In this document: piece by piece, positions 33,062 to 39,132 of the stretch
Layout: every line of letters begins with the position of its first letter
Numbering within the stretch: position 1 is the stretch's first letter
DNA from: Methanobacteriota archaeon
Lineage (GTDB): Archaea; Thermoplasmatota; Poseidoniia; Poseidoniales; Poseidoniaceae
Direction of reading: 5' to 3'
NCBI GenBank assembly: GCA_002722135.1
Contig: PBKJ01000021.1
Span: forward strand, 6,111-45,242
Length of the DNA stretch: 39,132 bases
Position numbers and translations under genes: made by a program
The notes under the pieces: model-generated
The model's input: the letters and a program-made list of their open reading frames with translations, nothing else
The model's database searches: none
Told to the model about the DNA's origin: nothing

Positions 33062-33625
33062 ATGCGCAACGCGCTGTTGGTTGCCTTCATGCTCATGTTC
33101 GTCAGCGTAGCCACGGCCGGAGGAACCGGTGGGCAAGACGAAGGGCCAAACGCCGCCGAAACACCGTTCTCGGCCTACGAAGCCACGTCGCCTTCCGTTG
33201 ACGGCGAGACGTGGACGCTGAGCTTGACCCTTGACCAGAGCGCGGTGGACAACGGCACCACCATGCAACTGACCACGCAAATTTGCACCAACGATGGCGT
33301 CTGCGATCCTCCCGTGAATCAAGAAGCGACGGTGTCCGAAGACGGAGCCGTGTACACGATTTCGGTGACGCCCCCTGAAGACCACACCTACGTCAACTGG
33401 CGCGCAAAGGTGTCCTACACCGACGGTGACGACGAGTTCCACCCCTTCGGTGACTGGTACAGGACCTGGTCGAGCTGCTACTACAACGACGGCAGCTGGG
33501 GCGGACCCTCATCCACCGACGACGGTTGCGTCGAGGAAGAGGAAAGTCCGGGGGCAGGATTCGCGCTGAGTCTGGTCGCATTGACCGTGGCCGCGGCCGT
33601 CGGAGGCCGCTCACGCCGGAGTTGA
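33062..33625 (+). CDS. Small secreted protein with PGF-CTERM-like tail
   Basis: A 187-residue exported protein. It has a signal peptide (1-19, ending VATAG), a roughly 140-residue beta-rich acidic domain with two cysteine pairs (ICTNDGVC, then SSCYYND and DDGC), and a C-terminal sorting-like tripartite tail: SPGAGFA, a hydrophobic helix (LSLVALTVAAAV) and GGRSRRS. This resembles PGF-CTERM tails processed by archaeosortase, which swaps the tail for a lipid anchor. No known enzyme domain is visible. The last 15 bases overlap the stop region of the convergent gene. Surface location is likely; function unknown. Confidence 0.78.
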   Translation: MRNALLVAFMLMFVSVATAGGTGGQDEGPNAAETPFSAYEATSPSVDGETWTLSLTLDQSAVDNGTTMQLTTQICTNDGVCDPPVNQEATVSEDGAVYTISVTPPEDHTYVNWRAKVSYTDGDDEFHPFGDWYRTWSSCYYNDGSWGGPSSTDDGCVEEEESPGAGFALSLVALTVAAAVGGRSRRS

Positions 33626-34006
33626 TTGGTGCTCGACCATGCGTTCGAGGCAACGACGAACCTCGAGGGTCCAATCCACCAGAAGCACCTCTGCTTTGTC
33701 GCGCGCAGGTGAAAGCATGCCCTCGCGCATGCCGGGGAGCATCAGATCGCTGTCCACAAGCGGCAAGTGTTGGCCGGTCCACGTGAGCCTGGACCCGTCT
33801 TCTTCCCGGTGAAGCACGACGCTTGCGGCGACGTAGGACGCCTCGGAACGGACCCCTTCGAGGGCCTTTAGCGCACGGCACGCAGCGTCGAACACTTCAC
33901 CCAGGGCCTCCTCGGGCGCAGGCCCGTAGGCGTCAAGGAAGCCAAGTTCCGTGGCGTTTTGTTCGATCAGGTGATCAAGGCCACGGCCAAGCCCGCGTTC
34001 GCTCAT
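33611..34006 (-). CDS. Small ParA-partner candidate with ParB N-terminal motif
   Basis: A 131-residue protein starting MSERGLGRGLDHLIEQN. The RGLGRGLDxLI segment is the hallmark N-terminus of chromosomal ParB, the peptide that contacts and stimulates ParA. The rest (LDAYGPAPEEALGEVFDAAC, HREEDGSRLTWTGQHLPLVD, LLVDWTLEVRRCLERM) lacks a CTP-binding ParB/Srx motif and any HTH, so it is not a normal ParB. The ATG overlaps the ParA stop as ATGA, indicating translational coupling. It ends the five-gene operon and overlaps the convergent secreted-protein gene by 15 bases. I infer a ParA regulator or adaptor. Confidence 0.75.
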   Translation of the reverse strand: MSERGLGRGLDHLIEQNATELGFLDAYGPAPEEALGEVFDAACRALKALEGVRSEASYVAASVVLHREEDGSRLTWTGQHLPLVDSDLMLPGMREGMLSPARDKAEVLLVDWTLEVRRCLERMVEHQSTPA

Positions 34007-35022
34007 GCCCCGCGCCCCCGAGACAAACCCCAACGGGACGAGAGGGCTTGAGCCACGGCTTGGTGGTCCTGTCCACCGTTTGAGTTGGGAGCATGGACGT
34101 GGATGGGTTCCCCGCGGCTCGTCGCCTCAGCCAGTCGAATGTTGCGGCGGATGGGTGGTTCGACGACCACGTCGCCCAAATGCTCGCGGAGCAAAGCGGC
34201 CACCTGCTGGTTCAGCAAGGTCGGAGCGTGCATCGTCATCAACACGCCGTCGACCCCGAGCCCAGGATTCAGGCGGCGGCGGACCTGTTCAACCGTGGAC
34301 AAGAGCATGGCCAAGCCTTCGAGGGCGAAATATTCGGTTTGCACGGGCACAAGCACGCCGTCTGCAGCACAAAGGGCGTTGATGGCCAACACACCGAGGT
34401 TTGGTGGCGTGTCGATGAGCACCAGGTCGTAGTGCGGTAGGAGTGGCGCGATGCCCTCTGCCAGGCGTGATTCGCGGCCAAGGTCCGATAAAATCGCGTC
34501 TTCGACGGAGACGAGGCGTCGGTCGCCGACCACCACGTGGAGGGTTGGTATCCGCGTGGCGTAGCGGCAGTCTGCGGCACGTTCAGGGGTCAAGAGGAGG
34601 TCGCGGGTCGTCAGTTCAACCCTCGACTTGTCGATGCCCAAACCGGTGGCGCAGTTGCCCTGGGCGTCCAAATCCACCACGAGCACGCGCTGGCCAGAAG
34701 CCGCCAAGCTCGCGGCGAGGTTGATCACCGTCGTGGTTTTTCCAACCCCGCCCTTCTGATTGGTGACTGCAACAACGCGCGCAAGCCCCTCGGTCGAGGG
34801 TTGCATCGGAGGAAGCGCGAGCGGTGCTCTGATTTTCGCCGGCCCGACCTCGTCGGTCGAGCGTGCTGCAAGCGTCGCTTCGGGGAGCTCCTCGAACTCC
34901 GCCTCGCCGACGGTCACCTGCCGGGCGCGTTCTCCCATCGGAGCGTCATGCACGCAGCGGAGGCTTTGGAGGTGACGGCCCACGCGGGTCCGCGGCGGAG
35001 GTTCGGTGGCCAAGCGCGTCAC
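34003..35022 (-). CDS. parA: ParA/Soj-type ATPase
   Basis: A ParA ATPase, 339 residues if translation starts at the GTG at 35022, which overlaps the upstream stop as GTGA; ATG 34938 would give 311. A 70-80 residue N-terminal extension precedes the canonical core: deviant Walker A NQKGGVGKTTT, VVDLDAQGNCATGLGI, Walker B LVLIDTPPNLGVLAINAL, and VPVQTEYFALEGL. It is closer to bacterial chromosomal Soj than the ParA at 4635. In the operon it is flanked by a SAP-domain membrane protein and a protein with the ParB N-terminal motif, which suggests a cargo- or chromosome-positioning role at the membrane. Confidence 0.92.
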   Translation of the reverse strand: MTRLATEPPPRTRVGRHLQSLRCVHDAPMGERARQVTVGEAEFEELPEATLAARSTDEVGPAKIRAPLALPPMQPSTEGLARVVAVTNQKGGVGKTTTVINLAASLAASGQRVLVVDLDAQGNCATGLGIDKSRVELTTRDLLLTPERAADCRYATRIPTLHVVVGDRRLVSVEDAILSDLGRESRLAEGIAPLLPHYDLVLIDTPPNLGVLAINALCAADGVLVPVQTEYFALEGLAMLLSTVEQVRRRLNPGLGVDGVLMTMHAPTLLNQQVAALLREHLGDVVVEPPIRRNIRLAEATSRGEPIHVHAPNSNGGQDHQAVAQALSSRWGLSRGRGA

Positions 35023-37205
35023 GCCGGCCGCTCGATAAGGGAGGTGGCCAAGACCCTCCCGCTGGTGGCGTCCACCGCAACGCTGAGCGTCGATTCCCAA
35101 CCCTGAGCTTCCCACGTGCGGACGTAGTCGTAGGTGGTGGCGCCCGCTTCACCGTCGACCAGTTCGCTGATGAGGCCGGTCAGTCCATCGTCGGGGACCG
35201 CAACCAGCACCCCGCGGCGCAGCCCGTCGTTGTGATTGCCGTTGGCGTCAAACAGCCCTTTGCTTCCCACAAATTCCGGAAACCGCCCCTCGGCGAGCAG
35301 CATGTCTTCCACATCAACCATCGACAACACGGCGGGTGCCGATTCGCGGTTCCAGACAATGCCGAGGTCCTGGGATTCTTTGTTCACGAAGGAGCAGGTT
35401 CCGTTTTCACCGGCTCCGACGTCCAGCCGCACCCAACCGTGCGCATCGTCGGTGCCGACCCACGACAGGTTCCACGCGTCCGCGTCACCTCCGGAATCGC
35501 CCACTGCGCGCCAAATGTATCCCTCATCGTCCAGCGCTGCGTTTGCGCCTGAAGCCGAGGAGCCCACAGCACGCAGGCAAGCAACGGCCTCTTCCAAGGT
35601 GGTGGTGGCGGCTGAGGCCCCGTCCGGGACATGGCTGGCGTTGCGCGTCCAGCTCACCAGCGACTCGTCCGGTGCACCAAGTTCGCTTGGGCTCGGACGA
35701 CCGACGTAGGTCGTGCCGAGGTCCAAACGGTCTTCGCCTCGTGAGAGCGACGTGCGCTCGAAGGTGTGGGTCAAACGGAACTCTCCATCGGGGAGGACCG
35801 CATCACCGAGTTGTTGCGAGAGGGTTGAACAGTCCTGCTGTCCTGCGTTGTCTGAGGACAAGCGGACGTCGACGGTCTGCCGGCTGGCCCACGGGTTGTC
35901 CGCTTCCACCCACATCGAGAGCGTCGCGCTTCCAAGGCAATAGGTGCTCAAATCCGGTTGTGTCGCGACAATGCGCCACATGCGCTTGCCAGCAAAGTCC
36001 TCGGCGCCGATCACCGACCAATCCCAACCAAGGCCGGTTCCAGTGGCGCCTTTTTCGATGGGCACCGTACCGACCAAGGATTGCAGTTCAACCGGCTGAG
36101 TGAGCATGGCGATGCCGGGTGCGAAGACTTCGAACGAACCGAGCAGCCCTCCGACGCCGTAGGTGGTCGTCGAACCACGAACGACGCCCTCGAGATCAAC
36201 CTCCCAGTCCGCGTTCGAGCGCAGGTTCACGCGGTCTCCGATCTCGGTCCACGAGGTCAACGTAAGGTCCGCGGTTCCGGAGGCGGAGGCTGAACTGCTG
36301 GAACAATCGCTGGAGCCGGGGACGATGGAACGCAAGTGCCGCTTCACGACCAATTCATCGAGGTCGTACGTGGCCTCTTGCTGAACGGCCAACCATTCTG
36401 CACCGTGCGCTCCACGCACGCTGACGGTCCCAAGGAGCCGATCGTCTGATCCCTGCGATGGGATGTCGAGCATCGTGCCTTGGTGCACCGCGACGTCCCC
36501 GGTTCCGGAGAAGGAGACCTCAAGGCGGCAAATGTCGTCTTCAATGTCCAGTTGTTCAATGACCGGTTCAACGAAACCTTCGGTCGCGGTCAGTTCTCCG
36601 CCAACCAGCACGAAGCCCATGCGATCACCGTAGCGCAGAGCATCCACGGTAACCGGTTGGAGTTGTTGACCGAACCAGTAGTACCCGCCTGCGCCAAGCA
36701 GCAGGAGCACGAGGACCACCGCCGCAGCCTTTGGCGTTTTGACCATGTCGAGAAGCGTCGTGGGATTCGAAGGCTTGGCGCCTGGAAGAGGAACGACCGG
36801 GGGCGTTTCGAGGGCAACCTCGGGCTCGTCATCGACCGGAATGGCATCAAGCACCTCGGCTTCCAGGACCTCCTCTTCGGTCGCTGTGGGAAGGGGGACA
36901 GCGACGTCCACCGGAGCAGGTTCGGCCTCGATGAAGATGGGTTCAGGCTCCGGTTCCGGTTCTGATTCTGGTTCAAGCGAAATGACTTCTTCAGCGGCCT
37001 CTTCAGCCTGCTTGGCATCGGGAAGGCCAACGCTTGCCCGGTCAAGGCCTGCCTCAAGCAGGCGCGCCACCAAATCCGCTTTCCGCCCGCTTGTGGGCAG
37101 GTCGTGAAGCACACACAACGCCTTGAGTTTGGCGACCGTCAGGCGAGATGCATCCGTCAACGCTTGCCGCCCTCCAATGGACTTCTCGCAGTTGACCGTT
37201 TTCAA
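35019..37205 (-). CDS. SAP-domain membrane protein with large ectodomain
   Basis: A 728-residue protein. Residues 21-53 (LTVAKLKALCVLHDLPTSGR) form a SAP motif, a helix-extension-helix that binds DNA. A Glu/Pro-rich linker follows (about 65-150), then a single TM helix (160-178, AAVVLVLLLLGAGGYYWFG) and a roughly 550-residue acidic ectodomain of beta character with scattered Cys. The topology puts SAP in the cytoplasm. The start is TTG 37205, overlapping the DUF4126 stop as TTGA; no ATG exists before the SAP domain. It is followed by ParA through a GTGA overlap. A membrane-to-DNA tether is inferred, not shown. Confidence 0.78.
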   Translation of the reverse strand: MKTVNCEKSIGGRQALTDASRLTVAKLKALCVLHDLPTSGRKADLVARLLEAGLDRASVGLPDAKQAEEAAEEVISLEPESEPEPEPEPIFIEAEPAPVDVAVPLPTATEEEVLEAEVLDAIPVDDEPEVALETPPVVPLPGAKPSNPTTLLDMVKTPKAAAVVLVLLLLGAGGYYWFGQQLQPVTVDALRYGDRMGFVLVGGELTATEGFVEPVIEQLDIEDDICRLEVSFSGTGDVAVHQGTMLDIPSQGSDDRLLGTVSVRGAHGAEWLAVQQEATYDLDELVVKRHLRSIVPGSSDCSSSSASASGTADLTLTSWTEIGDRVNLRSNADWEVDLEGVVRGSTTTYGVGGLLGSFEVFAPGIAMLTQPVELQSLVGTVPIEKGATGTGLGWDWSVIGAEDFAGKRMWRIVATQPDLSTYCLGSATLSMWVEADNPWASRQTVDVRLSSDNAGQQDCSTLSQQLGDAVLPDGEFRLTHTFERTSLSRGEDRLDLGTTYVGRPSPSELGAPDESLVSWTRNASHVPDGASAATTTLEEAVACLRAVGSSASGANAALDDEGYIWRAVGDSGGDADAWNLSWVGTDDAHGWVRLDVGAGENGTCSFVNKESQDLGIVWNRESAPAVLSMVDVEDMLLAEGRFPEFVGSKGLFDANGNHNDGLRRGVLVAVPDDGLTGLISELVDGEAGATTYDYVRTWEAQGWESTLSVAVDATSGRVLATSLIERPA

Positions 37206-37822
37206 GCCTGAGGGTTGATGGACACCAAAGCAGGCTCATCCTCTCCCAATTTGCTCCTGCGACGCAGCAGCCAACGGCCACCCACCACCAAGCCGGCCAC
37301 GACCAGCACCATGGCGAGCACAGGGAGAAGGAGCGCCAACACCGTGCACACCAGGCAAGCCCCAGCCTCGACCGTGGACACGATGGGGTTGCCCAATCCG
37401 CCCGTAGAGGCGGTCGAAAGCGCGCGGATGCCGACGGTGCTCACCTGCACGGTCCCGCTGGTGGTGCCACCAACAATGATGCTCGTGGACCACCGCAACA
37501 CGGGGTCCAGTTCCCCCAAAGAGGACGACATCAAGACCATCCCCCCGATCACCGCTGCGGGTGAAGCAATGGCGTCCAACAGGTTGTCGAGCCAGGGGAT
37601 GTAGTAGGCAAGGAGTTCGCAGACCACGGCCGCGCCGAGGACGGTCAAACCAACATCTGAGGCCATCCATGCTTGCATGTCCGAGCCCGCAAAAGCGGTC
37701 GGATTCAGTTCAAACCGGGTGGCAAGGCCGTACAAGAACGGCGGGATGAACACACGAAATCCACTGGCTGCAGCCAGGCCAATGCCGAGGGCAAGCGCGA
37801 CGTAGAGGTCGACGCCACTCAT
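37202..37822 (-). CDS. DUF4126 family membrane protein
   Basis: A 206-residue integral membrane protein with about five hydrophobic segments. The N-terminal ALALGIGLAAASGFRVFIPP fits the DUF4126 pattern of a helix followed by a conserved GFR turn. A second helix lies near VGLTVLGAAVVCELLAYY and the last near VLALLLPVLAMVLVVAGLVVG, followed by RRRSK. Function of DUF4126 is not known. The gene starts 3 nt after the preceding stop and overlaps the next gene, so it is firmly part of the operon. Confidence 0.8.
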   Translation of the reverse strand: MSGVDLYVALALGIGLAAASGFRVFIPPFLYGLATRFELNPTAFAGSDMQAWMASDVGLTVLGAAVVCELLAYYIPWLDNLLDAIASPAAVIGGMVLMSSSLGELDPVLRWSTSIIVGGTTSGTVQVSTVGIRALSTASTGGLGNPIVSTVEAGACLVCTVLALLLPVLAMVLVVAGLVVGGRWLLRRRSKLGEDEPALVSINPQA

Positions 37823-37825
37823 GCG

Positions 37826-38839
37826 TCACGCCTCATGCGGCACGAAACCTGCACCGTCAGGATTGGGGACGTAGACGGTCTGGTCGAAGTTACCGTCAGG
37901 CATGCGACGGTGCACGTACCCGTTGCCGGCGTCGAGCCAGGTGGTGCCGTCCTCGTCTTGCTGGAGCACAGCCGGTCCTTCATCGGCTGCTGGAGCATCG
38001 GCTGCCTTGGGCGGACCGCTCGGGCCAGCGGATGGGGGTCCGCTTGGGCCTGCGGATGGAGGGCCTGAAGGGCCGGCTGCCGCGAGCACCGTCGACTCAA
38101 CAGAGGCCTCCTTCGGCTGCTTCATCGCTCGAACCTCGTTCCCGTGGCGTTGGGCGCCAACAAAGGACAGAGCCGCCAAGACGATGGCCGTCAAACCAAA
38201 CAGACCCGCAATGGCCTGATTTGGCCACACACGGCCGTCGATTTCGATGGTTCCTGCGCCGGCCTGATCGGCGTTTTTGCCGTCGATGTCAAGGAATTTC
38301 ACGATGAGGCAGTATTGCCCAGGATCGATGCGGAAGCGGAATTCTTCCACCGAGCCGGCCGTTACCCGACCCAACGACGACGAAAATCCATGGTCGGAGC
38401 TCCCGTTTCTCGCTTCGGCTTGGCCGTCGGACAAGGCGGCGTTGTCCGTGCAGTCGGGCGTGTTGATCATGAACACCACCAATTCCGAGTGCGTGGGCGG
38501 CGGTTGGTCGATGGTGATGTCCACGCGAACCGGCACGTCGGTGATGTCGTCGCCGGGGATGGGCATGCCCCAAATGAGGCCCACGTCCTTGGTGGCTTGA
38601 GCCCCTCCAATGGACGTCTGATAGTCGGCGGAAAACGGCATCGGGAAGAGCGCAAACCCGAACAAAATCACGGCGATTCCAAGGAACATGAACACGTTCC
38701 AGCGCGAGCGCTTGAGCGCCTCTTCGCGTTGTTCGAGGGTCATCTCTTCCAGAATGTCGTCCCTGTCCTCGTCCACCAGCACTTCAGTAGGGACCGGTCC
38801 GACCTCGTCGGATGCGTCCGCGTGCTCAACATCGTCCAT
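37826..38839 (-). CDS. Two-TM protein with Gly-Pro repeats, first gene of the ParA operon
   Basis: A 337-residue protein that I do not recognise. It has an acidic cytoplasmic N-terminus with a charged helix (1-46), TM1 (47-69), a roughly 135-residue beta-rich extracytoplasmic domain with two cysteines, TM2 (208-229), then a cytoplasmic tail with three AGPSGPPS repeats and a C-terminal Trp/Tyr-rich segment (TTWLDAGNGYVHRRMPDG). The ATG at 38839 is used; GTG 38857 is an alternative. It heads the operon with DUF4126, the SAP protein, ParA and the ParB-motif protein, and is divergent from rimK across about 95 nt. Confidence 0.75.
   Translation of the reverse strand: MDDVEHADASDEVGPVPTEVLVDEDRDDILEEMTLEQREEALKRSRWNVFMFLGIAVILFGFALFPMPFSADYQTSIGGAQATKDVGLIWGMPIPGDDITDVPVRVDITIDQPPPTHSELVVFMINTPDCTDNAALSDGQAEARNGSSDHGFSSSLGRVTAGSVEEFRFRIDPGQYCLIVKFLDIDGKNADQAGAGTIEIDGRVWPNQAIAGLFGLTAIVLAALSFVGAQRHGNEVRAMKQPKEASVESTVLAAAGPSGPPSAGPSGPPSAGPSGPPKAADAPAADEGPAVLQQDEDGTTWLDAGNGYVHRRMPDGNFDQTVYVPNPDGAGFVPHEA
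38010..38081 (-). repeat. Three tandem 24-bp units encoding AGPSGPPS
   Basis: Three adjacent 24-nt units (38010-38033, 38034-38057, 38058-38081) encode an eight-residue Gly/Pro linker repeat in the tail of the two-TM protein. The third unit is the most diverged. In-frame length variation between strains is likely. Confidence 0.75.
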
Positions 38840-38935
38840 GCTGCTGCGCTGGTTCACCGACCACTTGAAAGCCTCGGCCGAAGATGTTCATTCATGGACG
38901 ATGGGGTCAAAAAGGAGGCTGTGCCGCCCCGGCGC

Positions 38936-39132
38936 ATGGACCTCCGCCTCGCTGTGCTGTCCAGGGGCCCCCGGCTCTACAGCACGCGCCGATTGGTGGA
39001 GGAAGCGCGAGAGCGCGGCCTCGATGTGGCGATCATCGATCCGCTCACCTGCTCGATGTTCGTGGACGAAGGACGCGTCGAAGTGCTCGTGAACGGTGAA
39101 CCCTTCGAGCACGAAGCGGTCATTCCTCGCAT
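38936..39132 (+). CDS. rimK: RimK-type ATP-grasp ligase, N-terminal part (3' truncated by window)
   Basis: The frame is open from ATG 38936 to the window edge, giving 65 residues: LAVLSRGPRLYSTRRLVEEA, then GLDVAIIDPLTCSMFVDEG and VNGEPFEHEAVIPR. This matches the pre-ATP-grasp domain of RimK (alpha-L-glutamate ligase), whose homologues add glutamate to ribosomal protein S6 or act in LysX/coenzyme F420 and aminoadipate pathways. The ATP-grasp core is beyond the window, so the substrate class is open. ATG 38894 and GTG 38921 are in frame upstream; AGGAGG at 38913-38918 is 2 nt before the GTG, leaving start choice uncertain. It is divergent from the ParA operon. Confidence 0.85.
   Translation, partial: MDLRLAVLSRGPRLYSTRRLVEEARERGLDVAIIDPLTCSMFVDEGRVEVLVNGEPFEHEAVIPR

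Noticed and set aside
1-39132. Insertion sequences, integrases or prophage genes
   Set aside because: No transposase, integrase, terminal inverted repeats or target duplications were seen; the genes look like ordinary chromosome.

Overview
This GC-rich, gene-dense window reads as archaeal chromosome. It carries archaeal-type L7Ae, S28e, L24e and S8e, aIF5B, EF-1A with S10, SRP19, a family B DNA polymerase with a PCNA-binding tail, a GINS subunit and two leucine tRNAs. Very large acidic secreted or membrane proteins, an acyl-lipid desaturase and TATA-like boxes of the form TTCAAATA point to a marine Thermoplasmatota lineage, most likely Marine Group II (Poseidoniales). That placement is inference from gene content only; no marker search was run.

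Layout. Bases 1-3512 (+): the end of PRPP synthetase, then L7Ae, S28e, L24e, NDK and aIF5B, a classic archaeal translation cluster. 3590-6190 (+): a MoxR ATPase, a ParA ATPase, a ribbon-helix-helix DNA-binding protein and a small unknown. 6191-14325 (-): metal P-type ATPase, triple zinc-ribbon protein, a long coiled-coil protein and a membrane-anchored beta-propeller/calcium-repeat protein. 14443-15180 (+): a HAD phosphatase. 15214-15457: two convergent tRNA-Leu genes. 15488-21721 (-): a giant surface protein. 21819-22826 (+): a GINS51-like protein with a long disordered linker. 22912-28556 (-): DNA polymerase B, a PKD lipoprotein, EF-1A and S10. 28670-29692 (+): branched-chain aminotransferase. 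29694-32434 (-): FAH-family hydrolase, S8e, SRP19 and a fatty-acid desaturase. 32509-33625 (+): a PUA-domain protein and a small secreted protein with a PGF-CTERM-like tail. 33611-38839 (-): a tightly packed five-gene operon. 38936 to the end (+): the start of a RimK-type ATP-grasp ligase.

The most unusual region is the five-gene operon at 33611-38839. In order of transcription it encodes a two-TM protein, a DUF4126 membrane protein, a membrane protein with a cytoplasmic SAP (DNA-binding) domain, a ParA ATPase, and a 131-residue protein that begins with the ParB N-terminal ParA-contacting motif but shows no ParB DNA-binding domain. Most junctions are separated by 3 nt or overlap through TTGA, GTGA and ATGA. 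I infer a membrane-tethered ParA positioning or chromosome-segregation system in which the SAP membrane protein takes the DNA-contact role. A second ParA at 4635 sits beside an RHH protein, a pairing reminiscent of archaeal SegA-SegB. No intergenic stretch exceeds about 300 bases without a gene; the longest, 15181-15487, holds the two tRNAs.
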